Assembly (NCBI GenBank): GCA_016802295.1
Contig: JAESIW010000167.1
Span: 44,404-97,698 of the forward strand
DNA from: Brachionus rotundiformis
Lineage: Eukaryota; Rotifera; Eurotatoria; Ploima; Brachionidae
Reading direction: 5' to 3'
Length of the DNA: 53,295 bases
Of the stretch, positions 23,698 through 34,820 are shown in pieces. Every line of letters begins with the position of its first letter. Positions within the stretch are counted from its first letter, which is position 1. The notes beneath the pieces are model-generated. The model was not told where the DNA came from, did not search any database, and was given only the letters and a program-made list of their open reading frames with translations. Position numbers and translations under genes: made by a program.

Positions 23698-26374
23698 ATT
23701 TGACAACCGAAGTGAATTGAACTGAGTCTTATTTACCAATTAGTGTGCGATTATCTGGCCAATAGTTCTAAAAGCGTAGAACGGTTTGCTTTCTTTATTA
23801 AAGCTTAAATTTTTTAAATAAAATATTTAACTAAAAATATCTTAAATAAATAAATTTATTGATGACACTGAAATTTAATTTATTAATTTATGAATTAAAG
23901 AACAGAGGTACAATTTTATTAATATTAAAAATTAAATGAATTTTTAATGCCATCAAATTTATAATTCATTATCGATACTTATGTAAATTTTAATTTTTTC
24001 TGAATGAAGTTTAAAAATTACTAGTAAATCGTCATTTGTGCTTATTTAACATAAAGTTTTAAAATGTTGCTTAATCATAATATTTAATAGAATTTTAGCT
24101 TTTCAAATATGTCGATACGACAACTAGTTTTTTTTACTTAAATTTTTAATCATTTCAATTCTTTTAATTATTTGCTCAAATTTTCGTATTGGTATAAAAA
24201 TTTTTTACATTAATTTCTAAATTAAAATACAGTATCCTTTTTTTATAAGGTATACTGAGTTAAATAAATAAAACAAAATATTTAATAGAATTTTAATTGA
24301 TTTGTTTTTATTTTATTTTTTTGTTGAACATCATTTATGATTAATTAGAAAATACACATGCTTTTAAATTAAAATTCTAGTATGCTGTTACATTTTTGTA
24401 AAATTATAAATTAAATTTTTTTAAATATTACAACAAATTTCTTACCCTCGAATAAATTTAATCAATTATACTAATTATAATATTATGTCAACATTTTTTT
24501 CTAAGAAGCAGTAATCAAGAATAACTTTGTTTAAGAAGTTTTATTAAGTCAATTTAAAATCATAGAATTTTGACTTGACTTTTTTAGGAAAAATTTCTAT
24601 TTTGTTATCTAAATTTTTTATCTCCTTAGCAACATGACACTAAAAATTAAAAATATTTAAAAAGAATCATAATTTAAAATATCTTTAAAATTAGTTTTTA
24701 GTTAATAAAAAAATCATTTGAAATAATCAACCGTATTTTTTAAGATATTTTGTCTATTTTTCAATCATTTTTATAATATTTTTTTAAATTTCCTCAATGT
24801 TTTAAGTAATTTATTATTTAAAACTAAGTTTTTTGATATTTTTTAAATAAAGAAGGTTAATTTTAAAAAATTTAGCGTATAGTAAAAATAAACTTTCGGT
24901 CAGCTCTGTTTTTCCATATGTTAGTTTTGGAAAATTCCATTAGAAACTTCTATTTATACTGATAAGCTTACGAGTTCGTTAGCCAAAATATGAATACCTT
25001 TTTCTGTCTTCTTTCAATTAAAACTGTTAAATCAGACCTGTCTGGATCAATTTAGTATCTCAATGAGGCATCTTATTAGAGTCAGAATCTCATCCGTTGT
25101 TTTTCTACACAAATAAAATTGATGCAACATAAAAGTTAATTATGTGACTTAGCATTAGCATTGGATTCACTTTTCAAGTAGATTTTAATGGCTCGATTTT
25201 GCCATGGTCTGTTATTATGACCAAATTGTCCCTTATTTTTTAAAATTGCATTTTAGGGAAGCTTTAAACCGAATTATTGATCAAGATTGGTCTGTTCATT
25301 TGTCATTTACATGATTATAAAAAAATAGAAAGATTAAAAAGATAAATTTGTTCAGATTTGTTCCACTTTATCTGAGTCAATCATCAAATAACGAGCATTA
25401 TTACAGCAGATTTTTTTTATCTTAAATTTAAAATGTAATTAATAAAAGATAATTTTGTTCTATTAGATGTCTACTAAGTTTGAAAAATCTTGAAGATCAT
25501 CCAAACAATTGTTGATCATTGAATAACATGTAATAAACAAATAACAAATAACAGAATCTTAAGAGAATCGGACTAAAATATAAATCCAGCTAGAAATGAC
25601 TTAGAAGATTCTATTTCTAGTTTTTCTGAGAAAATTCATTTGAATACCAAACGATAGAAGCATTAGTCTTAAGTTAGAAAAAAATTCTCTTGTGAAGAAA
25701 GTTATCAGAAACTTTGGTAAGATCATTTAGTAAAGCATTAACTGGCATGTCCTTATCGCCATTATTTTTGAAAAATCCAATCTTTTCAATTTATTCGTAG
25801 TGTGGGATTTTTATAAAGTCTTTGCCATAAAGTTTGAACAAAAAAAGACAAGATCTTTTTTTTTAAGAGTTTAACTTTCAACTTATTGTATTCGCTTTAA
25901 TCCTTTGCCAAGAAGTTGGTTCTTGAATTCCAGTTAATTTTTTTCTGTTTTTAAGCGATTGGGTGCCAAGATCAAATTTTATTTTATTTAATTTGAAAAG
26001 ACAATTAATTATAAAAAACAAACCGGTCATAAAAATTAATATTTCAAAAAATTCTTCAAAACTTCTATTAATCTGTCTAATATTTTTATTAAAATCTATT
26101 ATGAAACCAAAAACATATGATATAACAGAATTTGGATACTTGAGCGTGATTCAGAAGAACAAATTAGAAATTGATAAAAATATATCTAATAAAAATTTAA
26201 TGAAAGATAATTTTTAATATAGAAATAAAGAAATAATTTTAAAACGACGAAAAAAACATTAATAATCATATCAGATAATAATATCTAACATTCTTTATTT
26301 TATCTTTGATAACTTTTTAAGATTTATAAATTCATATAAAAGTTTTAATAAAATTTGAAAATCATTCTTTTACC
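23698..26374. other. Intergenic stretch within the Shisa cluster, with coding-like debris
   Basis: 23698-24880 is plain AT-rich sequence. 24890-25960 is less AT-rich, and short open segments appear on the minus strand (PVNALLNDLTKVSDNFLHKR near 25740; IITDHGKIEPLKST near 25200). They are interrupted by stops and I cannot assign them to a family. A degraded mobile element is the likely source. The plus-strand frame 25963-26217 shows only low-complexity Lys/Ile/Asn-rich sequence. Confidence 0.4.
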
Positions 26375-27101
26375 ATGTTTAACTCAGTCACAATTTTTTT
26401 ATTATTTTTTTATTTAATAAATAGTGAGCACATTTAATTAATTTCTTTCATTTCTATAAATATTTAACCATTTTTAAAGTATCCAAAGCGGATAAAGAAT
26501 GCTTGCCGTATTATTCAAATAGAATTTCTATCAATAAGCAATTATGTACGAATTTTTGTTGTGGATCTTGTGATAACAGATTTTGTTGTACTAATGAATC
26601 TAGAATATTAAATCAAACTTCATGCCTTATGAGTAGTACTATTATGACAGAGCCTACACCTTCATTTACAACTTCTTCTATTATAAATCCTACAACATTT
26701 TTTTCTTCGTAAAATTAATTTTAAGACCATTTTCAAAATTAATTCTTAATAATCAAGATTTTGGGTTTGGATACTTTTGTTTTTTTTAATATTTCCTCTG
26801 ATGCTTTGTTTGGCCATATGCAAATCGTTTATTCAAAAAAAATTTGAATTTCGAGCCAGTAATGGTAAATAATAGAAAATAATTTGCTTTGAAAAAAAAG
26901 ATAAATTTTTTCCTTTCAAAGCTTATTATTTAATTGCCAATTACCCATTTTGGGTAGAGGTAGATGTTTTTTTTTAATTTTTGTTTTAAAGCTAATCAAT
27001 TCTCGAATTTTTCACCGCAACAGCCAAATACGGGGATCAACTTTGATACACTTTATCAGTTTGATGATGCACCACCGCCAACATACAGCTCTATTAAGTA
27101 A
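26375..27101 (+). CDS. Shisa-like single-pass membrane protein, cluster copy 2
   Basis: Four exons join in frame: 26375-26423, 26480-26708, 26758-26864 and 26992-27101, giving 164 residues. The signal peptide (MFNSVTIFLLFFYLIN) is followed by the cysteine module ECLPYYSN, LCTNFCCGSCDNRFCC, SC. A Thr/Ser/Pro-rich stalk leads to a transmembrane helix (FWVWILLFFLIFPLMLCLAI) and a short tail ending DDAPPPTYSSIK. PPTY is a PPxY motif, the WW-domain ligand typical of Shisa tails and used in the family to recruit NEDD4-type ubiquitin ligases. Intron phases (1, 2, 1) equal those of the first three introns of copy 1, which supports common descent by local duplication. Confidence 0.82.
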
Positions 27102-28255
27102 AATTCTAATTCTTTAAGTCAATAAACGACAATAATTTTTTATTAAGCTTAAAACTCAATAACACAATGCCAGTTTATCCGGTTAGGAAGAGTTCCTAAT
27201 AATTAGAATTATTTAATTGTTTTTATTTTTTTTAAATTGTCTATATTTTGTAAATTAAATGCTTGTTTTAGAATAAAATCAATTTTTTTATCAATCATGA
27301 AAGCTCTTAAAATCAAATAACTCCAAAGATAATTCATGAATTAATTAAAAAACTAAATTTTCACACGCAATTTTTCAACATTTTAATTTTTCATGAAAGG
27401 ATTATTTTTATTTTTATTTACGTCAAAAGTTAATAATTCTAAGGATAAGATAACACAGTTAATTGAATTATAATATTTATGATTGAGAATATTTAATTTG
27501 GTTTTAAAAATTTTAATTAATTGTGTTTGCTTATTTGAAAAATTTGATAAATATTTATTAAAATGACCAAAATTTTCCTAAAATATTAAGACAAGGTTAA
27601 TGGTTATGTATTTGGCATTACTTTATAAATTTCACCATATAGGTTGGTGCCTTTGCATCTATAATATTATGTCATTTGAACCAAACTTTTTTTTTAAATT
27701 TATAAAAAAATATTAAGATTTCTAGTGAGGAATCAAAAATAAAAAAATTTTACTTTTTCAATGGAATGGTTGACCAGGAAATATGAAAATAACCCGAAAT
27801 CAAATGGAAATATTGAGCAAATTTGCCAAGAATAGATGTATCGGCACAGCGAAGTGGGGGGTGTATTAGATTTTGTTTAAGCAAGCCCTAGTTTATTTGA
27901 AGTTACTGAGAACGAAACAATTGAAGAAGGCATAAAGAAGGTTTCAGAAGATAGAACAAAGTTAACTTAATTTAAAATTTTAAAAATATTTTTTAAATTA
28001 ATTAACTGATCTATACATTTTTATTTCTCATTCAATTAATTTGTGCTCCAGTTGTTTTAATATTTATTATTGTTATTATAGCTAATAGAAGGTTTTTCGA
28101 AGAGAATTATTTAATTATGTATTGGACATCACTTGGTAAACTCCAGTACATATTTGGTGCCTTTATAATCAAAATGACTTCGTTCACATAACTTCGATTA
28201 CCTTTATATGATAATTTATCCAATAATTTCTTGTAAAATTATATTTTTTCCTTAT
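27102..28255. other. Intergenic stretch with repeat debris
   Basis: Two loosely similar blocks (about 27601-27690 and 28115-28195) share TTATGTATT, then TTTGGTGCCTTT or TTGGTGCCTTTG. The second directly follows the minus-strand LINE fragment in its own reading direction, so both may be pieces of that element's 3' UTR. A less AT-rich patch at 27770-27960 has short open segments (EVTENETIEEGIKKVSEDR) that I cannot assign. Confidence 0.4.
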
Positions 28256-28630
28256 TCACTCCTTGTGGAGCATAGGGTCATCAATTTTTGATTTCCACTC
28301 AAGTCGATATTTTACCTTCACCCTTGCTTTTTCCCATTTGGTGAGCTCTATCGTGATTGTCGACCTCCATGCTATTGCTGGTCTTCCTATCTTTCTTGGC
28401 CTTTGAGGTGTCCATTGAAGCATTCGTATTCTTTTCATTCTAAGTACATATCCAAGCCACCGTAGTCTTTTATTTCTGGTACATTGACTCAATGGCTCTG
28501 ACTTCGTTCTTCTATATATTTCATCGTTTGACAATTTTTCAGGCCACTTTATCCCAAGAATTCTTCTCAGGCTTGTATGGAACGTGTTCTTAATCGGACA
28601 CTCTCTAGCATTTACTTCTATGCGTCAGTG
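28256..28630 (-). mobile_element. Non-LTR retrotransposon fragment, C-terminal domain of ORF2 (second LINE type)
   Basis: The frame open from about 28625 to a stop at 28256 reads NTFHTSLRRILGIKWPEKLS, NDEIYRRTKSEPLS, RNKRLRWLGYVLRM, PRKIGRPAIAWRSTITIEL and ends KIDDPMLHKE. This layout (RRLRWLGHVLRM, then GRP..TWRRT) is the well-known C-terminal domain of a large class of invertebrate LINEs. It differs from the CR1/jockey-like relics elsewhere in the window. The reading frame is intact for this stretch, but no reverse transcriptase lies upstream, so it is a 5'-truncated copy. Confidence 0.8.
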
Positions 28631-29661
28631 TTGTCTTAATAAAAAATATTTTTTTTGTCTCATTACAGTTCAAATTTTTATTCTATTTTAAAATTATCAA
28701 AATTATTCGTCAATGGGTCAAGCTGTTACTTTAATTTTACTGTTTTTCAATGAGATATACTAAACATACCTGAAATAGTTTATCTCTATGTGCTTCAGAT
28801 AGCTTATTATCTTTATTCTTCTAGAGTTGGTATAAAATAATAAATTGGTCAATTTGATACTTGATCAGTTGGCTTTAAAAAGTGTTCAAAAACTTGTCAG
28901 CTTGAATGTTTGGAAGCAAGAATATGAAGAAGTGATTTAATTTTAAAAATATCTAATCAAATTAAAAATATGATACAAATCAGATATACCAATTTATTAT
29001 AAATTGATAGTCTAGATGATATCAGAAACTTTCCATGTAATAGATTTGGGTTATCCCTTTCTGATAGTAGAAAATAGCAAAATACTGAGTACAAAAAAGC
29101 TTTAAATAAGGCTAAAAAATTTCAAATTGGTACAATAATAGTTGTCATCATTAGATGGTTGTCTTTAACTGAAATCAATTTATATTCAATGGAGATTTGG
29201 GTTATTATTTTAGTATTCTGTGCTTGTCAATATTTGTTTCTAAATTTTATTTACATTAATTAAAGTTTAAGTCCCATGGACATATTGAAATAAATTATAC
29301 ATAAAATTAAATAAATATCTGTTATCCAATTCAGTAAAATATTCAGTTTTTTGCATACATAAAAATAAAAAAGATTTTTTAAAATACAAAATTCAATTAA
29401 TTAAAAATACCATTCAATCGAGTCAGTTTCAAATATTTTATAATCTTTTCATAGATGTTCTAATACATTTTTAGATAATTGATTATTGAAAATTTGTTTA
29501 ACAAAGAATTATTTTAATAAAGAATTTTTACTTTATTCAAAGGTTTTATTTTAGCAAATTAAGTGAGTTCAATAAAAAGTTTTACTAAAAATATCTTGTC
29601 ATAAATCAAATCCCTTCAAGTTTTTTTCATTAATGTTATCGAAGTAGATATTATCTAAGTG
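28631..29661. other. Intergenic AT-rich stretch
   Basis: No coding frame, repeat or RNA gene is visible on either strand. Confidence 0.5.
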
Positions 29662-30265
29662 ATGAATCGATTGAGCGAATTGTTTGTAGAAGAAAGCTAT
29701 CGCTATTTACATCCAATGCTATTTAGTGAGTAAAAACTCTTTTTTAACTCATTTATTTTCCAAATCTTAACTTATCAATATTTTCAGTAATAAATGAAAT
29801 ATTGACAAAGATTTAATTAGGTTTAAACTGATTTTTAAGCCATTTAAGATTTATTAAGACTTATATTCAAAACAATTAAATATTTTTGTTATTTAAAAAT
29901 TCTTTTTCGATTTTTTTGTAATTTTGATCTTAGCTGATTATTTTTAGAGTTTTATTTATAATTTTGTATCTAAAAAAATTTCCCATAATAAACAATTTTT
30001 TGAAGACTTGAACTAAAGAAAAATAAAACTATCAAAAAATTTACTACTCTTTATATTCTAAAAACCAAATTGTGATTGTTAATCTTGTATTTAGAAAAAA
30101 AATGCTAAAAATTAAAAATTAAAAAACATTGATAAAATTAATGAAAATAAATTTGAATTAATTTTAAAATTTATGATTTAAGCTGAATTTGGACGTCAAG
30201 CTAAAGTAATCCGTTGGTTCAAAGGATTGACCAAATTTAAGAATTGCATAAATATTTTGCCTTAA
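29662..30265 (+). CDS. Possible small two-exon gene, unknown product
   Basis: An ATG opens MNRLSELFVEESYRYLHPM in 29662-29725 and stops at a good donor (A before GTGAGT, phase 1). The next plausible phase-1 acceptor (TTTAAG, 30182) opens TEFGRQAKVIRWFKGLTK, which runs to a TAA at 30263-30265. The two blocks stand out from the AT-rich surroundings and their phases agree. The joined product would have only about 50 residues and I recognise no family. Further exon-like scraps follow to about 30620 with stops, so a decayed gene or element is also possible. It lies between Shisa copies 2 and 3 but has no Shisa cysteine pattern. Confidence 0.28.
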
Positions 30266-31665
30266 TTAGATTTGCTTTTAATAGTTGATGAATAATTAAA
30301 AATTTTACTAAGGCTTAAGATAATTTAAGTAAAAAGTAGCCCAAACAATGCCTCAAGATTAAACTGAAGACAAATATTTTTAAGATAAAAATGACCATTT
30401 TGAAGCGACACTTTTTCCAAAAGAATGAATAGAAAAAAAATATCAATTGAATTAATGACAGAATATCCACTTGAATATGAGAATAAAGATTAAAATAAAA
30501 TTATTAAATTAGTTGATCAACGACTCAATGTGAATGTGAGACATCATTATTACTAAATTACTCGTATAATGCATCGAAAGTTCAATTTATGAGCATCACA
30601 AAAACCTAAAAGTCATATGAAGCCTTAAGGGGATTAATTGAAAACCAAGCCTAGAAATAGATTTAAGTTTTAATAAGTTTAAATAAGGCGACAAGTTTTC
30701 CGATTCAAGTTTATTTAATTAGTTTTAATTTAATATGAAATTTTAATATAATTTTTTTATAAAACTGAAAATTAGATAACAAACCCACGGATTTAATTAA
30801 GTGTGCATACCATCAAGTATTTGTTCGAAAATTTAAAAAAAATTTTAATTAAAAAATTTGAATTAAAATTTAGTATTCAATAAAAATAAAAATAGATAGA
30901 TTTTGTTTTTTTGTTTTTGGTTATCAATCGGCTTAGGCTTAGGGATTTAAAATTCAACGAGTTATTTCATATCATGTTGTAATTTGTTGATTTTAAGTAT
31001 TAAGCAAACATTCATCGCAGATGACATTAAAATCTCTAAATAAAATACAAAAATGGAAAATTTTTGTCAAATATTTCAAAAAATGTTTTTCATAAGATAA
31101 TAATATTTTAAAAATTATCTGTTTTTTTTAAGCTTAGTGTCTTAGTCTAAACGGTTATTTTTTCCGCACTGAATACCATTTAGATAATTCTCCATAATCC
31201 TTATGTGTGAATTAACTTTTTTTAATGTCGGTATGGTTTAAATATTTTTTAGCAAGTCAAAATTTTAAATTAAATTTGACCAAATGTGCCATTTTATCAT
31301 GTAAGGATGCAGAAAAAATCGTAAGTTTTTTGTGACATTTAATGCTACATAAAATTATCAGATTATAAATTTTAAAATAAGTCACCATGTTTATTTATTT
31401 TTATTAGTTAAATAAAAAAAATATTAAAAAAATTTAGAACAGAAAACGACATTTAGACAAATGTACATTTATTACATAACTAAGTGGGCTTTAATTAAAT
31501 AATAAATTTTTAATAAAAAAATACTTTCATACTTTTGAGAATTTTTTATCTTTAAAGATTTAATAATTTTATAAATTTGCCAAATAGATTTCTTTTTTAA
31601 AATCTTTACAAAATTGTTATTATGTTTTTCCTAGATTTTATTAGGTAAACAAAATTTATATGTAA
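30266..31665. other. Intergenic stretch upstream of Shisa copy 3
   Basis: Stop-ridden coding-like debris occurs at about 30400-30650; one piece reads IELMTEYPLEYENKD. The rest is AT-rich with no visible structure. Confidence 0.4.
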
Positions 31666-32657
31666 ATGAAATTTAAAAAAAATTTTGGATTCATTTTTGA
31701 GTTTTTTATAATTTTTTTGCTGTTCAAAGGTAAGAATTTTTATTTATTTCATCATAAGAATAAAGAATAGATTTTATTTTATATTTTTATAATCAAGGCT
31801 TAAAGTCTATAGAATTATGTAGGCAGTATTCCATTGGCAATTTGATGTACAACTCTTTTTACTGTCTCGATTACTGCTGCGGGAACTGTAATTTTAGGTA
31901 TTGTTGTTCTAATGAGACCTATCTTGTTGACCAGAACAAATGCAACAATAATGTAATTCAGATTCAACTTGACTGGCTAAAATTCACCACCCAAAAGACC
32001 AAAGTTGCAAATTCGACACTGACCACCACACGAGTTACAACTGCAAGTAATTCGTATAAATATCTTTTGCTCATTAGATTAATTCAAACTAAAAGAAAAG
32101 TATGCAAATATTGTTGATACCTGTGAATTGGCCAATCTTCAGCCCAAGAAGTGTCCTGTTAGCAAACGCTTTTGCTGCGGTAGCTGTCAAAACCAGTATT
32201 GTTGCAGTGATATTCAAGATAGACTTAATCAGTTTGAATGCAAATTTTTATCCAATTACTCATCGTTGAATCAAGATAACCAAGCCAATTCGTAATTTAA
32301 ACAAAAATTTATACTCTCTCAAATTGATTATTTTTAAGGAATTCCTATATATATGTTATCCTGACCCTAATTTTAGTGCTACTATTGGCATTTGCTTGTA
32401 TACCTTTTGTTATATTTGTCAACAAGCGATCAAAAAAGAACAGTGTTCCAAATAATGGACTTCCTTTTCAAAGCTTAGGTTTTTATACAATTAATAATTT
32501 CTTTACAATTTTAAATTATGTTTTTCTTTATTTAGTGCCCCTTTCAATTTTAGAGCAACTTAATAGCACGGCAATGAGCACAATTAGTGATAAGCCCAAA
32601 ATTGCAGCAGCACATAAAGAAGACTGTCCCCCAGCATATTCAACGATTTTTAATTGA
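31666..32657 (+). CDS. Shisa-like membrane protein with two cysteine modules, cluster copy 3
   Basis: Five exons join in frame: 31666-31729, 31798-32046, 32096-32291, 32339-32478 and 32536-32657, giving 256 residues. After a hydrophobic signal peptide, exon 2 carries one Shisa module (ELCRQYS, YCLDYCCGNCNFRYCC, NKC) and a Thr-rich spacer. Exon 3 carries a second (DTCELANL, KCPVSKRFCCGSCQNQYCC, FEC). A transmembrane segment (YVILTLILVLLLAFACIPFV) and a tail ending CPPAYSTIFN with a PPAY (PPxY) motif follow. The first module exon has phase 1 on both sides, so the extra module was added without breaking the frame. The intron between the modules is 49 nt, normal for this genome. If that intron were retained, translation would stop at 32115-32117 and give a soluble single-module protein. 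Confidence 0.82.
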
Positions 32658-32854
32658 TTTTTAAAATAATAGACACGTGACTTTTAAATAAATTTTTGAA
32701 TTGTTTTACAAATTAATTTGGCTAATTTAATAATGAGTGAATAATATGAATTAAAAATAAATGATATGAATTGATAATAAATCTTTCTTATTATTGGCTG
32801 ATCTTTAGTATACTATCTGTTTGTGGAAAAGAAGGATTAGAAATATATAAAGTA

Positions 32855-33968
32855 GTAGTAGAAGTACTGAGAACCGACTGCGAGTTTATGGAATTTCTTT
32901 CCATTAAAGAGCTTTAGCCCTATATGCAGTCGTGCTGAGTTCGTCAAGCCCGTTATCAAAAGCTTTGACACTTGGGGCCTTTTGCTAATTTCTCTTGAAG
33001 CTTATTCGAGTGCTTCGGCACTCGGTTTGTCAAGAAGTTTCTTCTGATTCGGCTGTTTCCTGATAGTTCTGGACTGAGCAGACCTTTCTGAGGTGGAGTT
33101 ACCCATTTAATATCATTAATTTTGAGTTCAGTCTTGCATATATCAATCAGGTCGGCTCTTCGTCTTTCTGTGTTTATGTCGCTCTAGAGCTATGGTCTCC
33201 AAGCTTGAATAGCATATTCAAGATGAGGTCTCACATATGGTTTGAGCAGCTTGCTCTAGTTAAGAGCGCCTCTTGAGAATGTCATTTTCATGAGTGTGGT
33301 GTAGCAACCACAAGAGCACTTTGGTTTGCCAAAATAAAACTATTTACTTATTTACAGATACAACTCTAACTTGCATTTAACACATTATTTTACTTTAATA
33401 TATACAATTGAAACGTCACCACCCTGACGCTTAATATAAGCTTATCAAAGCCAATATATATACATCCTGTTTACATCACTTAACCATCTACAATTCACTG
33501 TTTAATCTTTTTGCTAAGCTTATCCTATTTGCACCTATTTGTATGTATCTATCTATATACATCGGCATTAGAACGGCCGTTTTCAATATTTATTTTAGAC
33601 TCAAATTAATAAAGTTTATTATTAACAAACTTACTAATTCTTGTTAATAACTCTCACTCTAAGCACTTCAATGAGTCCAAGCATGGAATTGGCTTTAGCA
33701 GCTGATTTGTTCACTTGCCTCTTATAACATTGATCGTTGCTAATGACACCAAGATCCTTTTCGAGAGGTGTTTTTGCAAGTGTATGCAAACCAATCGAAT
33801 AATCAAGTCTTGGATTATTCTTACTCAGATTTTTAACTATTAGCATTACGCCAACCTGTTTAAATTCAAATTTAAATGAGTCGAAAGCAACTCGTAGCAA
33901 GTCAAAGTCAACTGTGTCGTCTATTTGCAAAAAGCAAACAAAAAATAGAATGGAATTCAAGCTTACCA
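32855..33968 (-). mobile_element. Degraded LINE, ORF2 3' part and 3' end, split by a solo LTR
   Basis: Reading on the minus strand from 33968: NNPRLDYSIGLH, LEKDLGVISNDQ, NKSAAKANSMLGL, then beyond the inserted LTR MKMTFSRGALN, LLKPYVRPHLEYAIQAWRP and further tail debris with stops. This is the same family as the relics at 2585 and 13045. The 3' end (minus strand) shows a hairpin at 32904-32888 (ATGGAA, loop of five, TTCCAT), then a CTCGCAG box and a TACTACTAC tail near 32855. Confidence 0.83.
33290..33675 (+). mobile_element. Solo LTR with 5-bp target-site duplication
   Basis: The insert 33295-33670 (376 bp) begins TGTGGTGTAGCAACC and ends AAGCACTTCA, so it has the TG...CA termini of an LTR. 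It is flanked by identical ATGAG pentamers (33290-33294 and 33671-33675), as expected from integrase-mediated insertion. It carries a TATATATACA-type box near 33450 and an AATAAA near 33607, which suit promoter and polyadenylation signals in plus orientation. It interrupts the LINE relic exactly between the codons of NSMLGL and MKMTFSRG. No internal gag or pol is present, so it is best read as a solo LTR left by LTR-LTR recombination. The superfamily is not determinable from this. Confidence 0.78.
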
Positions 33969-33982
33969 AAGTTTAATTTCAG

Positions 33983-34820
33983 CTGGTAGATTCGACTAAC
34001 TCACCTCTTGAGTCTTTTAATAGATCAATAAAAAGGACTTTTACGTTAAATAAGCGACTTAGTGTAGTGGGTTTTGATAAGAATGGCAAGATCCTACAAG
34101 ACAGGATTTTTTTTGCGACTAAGCCGGTACCAAATAGTGAAGCGAAGAAATATGGTAAAATTTATGCCAAAATAGTTTTTTTTAAGCGTTTGGATAATTT
34201 AAATTGGAAATTTTCTAATTCGTGCAAATTTTTGTTAAACATTTAAGACCAATCATGTAGTTGTAAGTATTTTATTAAATATGGTATATGTAGTAATTTG
34301 TTAGCACTTAACAAATTACAAAATAATGTGATGAATTTGTTAAAAAACCAAAGCGTGGTGGCCAGAAAATTAAATTAATTTTTTTTTCTTAATAATTAGA
34401 TTTGTCAGTCATAAATGGCTTAATCCACTGAAGAACTCGCCCACCTATTCCATATGCTCTAATCTTTTGGAGCAGACGCGCATATATTTATGATAAATAA
34501 AATTAAATTTAAAATGTGACAAATTAGTTCATGATTTTCGTGTTAATTTGATCGATTTTTAAGTTAATTTGTTAAATTGAATTGAAACACAAAAAATTTT
34601 TTAAATTTATTCTAAAACTTAATCTATTTGAAGACGATATTATTTTATCAAGAATGTATAATTTTTGACATAATTCGTTTTAGTTTTATTTTGAAAAATT
34701 CAATTTCATTCAAAATCAATTAGTTTTTTTTTCATTTACAAAATTATATTCTTTCAATTAAATTTTAAATAATTTTCATTTCAGATGTTGCGGAAATGCT
34801 TGAATGTGTTGCATCTTTCG
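33983..34820 (+). CDS. Two exon-like blocks of an unidentified gene or transposase
   Basis: Block 1, 33983-34154, follows a TTTCAG acceptor and reads LVDSTNSPLESFNRSIKRT, then LSVVGFDKNGKILQDRIFFA and NSEAKKYG, ending at a phase-1 donor. Block 2, 34785-34820, follows a TTTCAG acceptor and reads DVAEMLECVASFG, ending at another phase-1 GTAATT donor. Phases agree and both blocks are clearly less AT-rich than their surroundings, so real exons are likely. TNSPLESFNRSIK vaguely resembles the C-terminal region of MULE-type transposases, but I would not name it on that. I find neither the first exon (the LINE relic lies upstream) nor a convincing third exon. Confidence 0.42.

Noticed and set aside
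25963..26217. 84-residue plus-strand open frame
   Set aside because: Lys/Ile/Asn-dominated and typical of chance frames in AT-rich sequence; it does not join to the Shisa exons downstream.
32047..32095. Reading copy 3 of the Shisa cluster as two separate genes
   Set aside because: No signal peptide or ATG precedes the second module, and a 49-nt intron with matching phase joins the two modules to one transmembrane exon.
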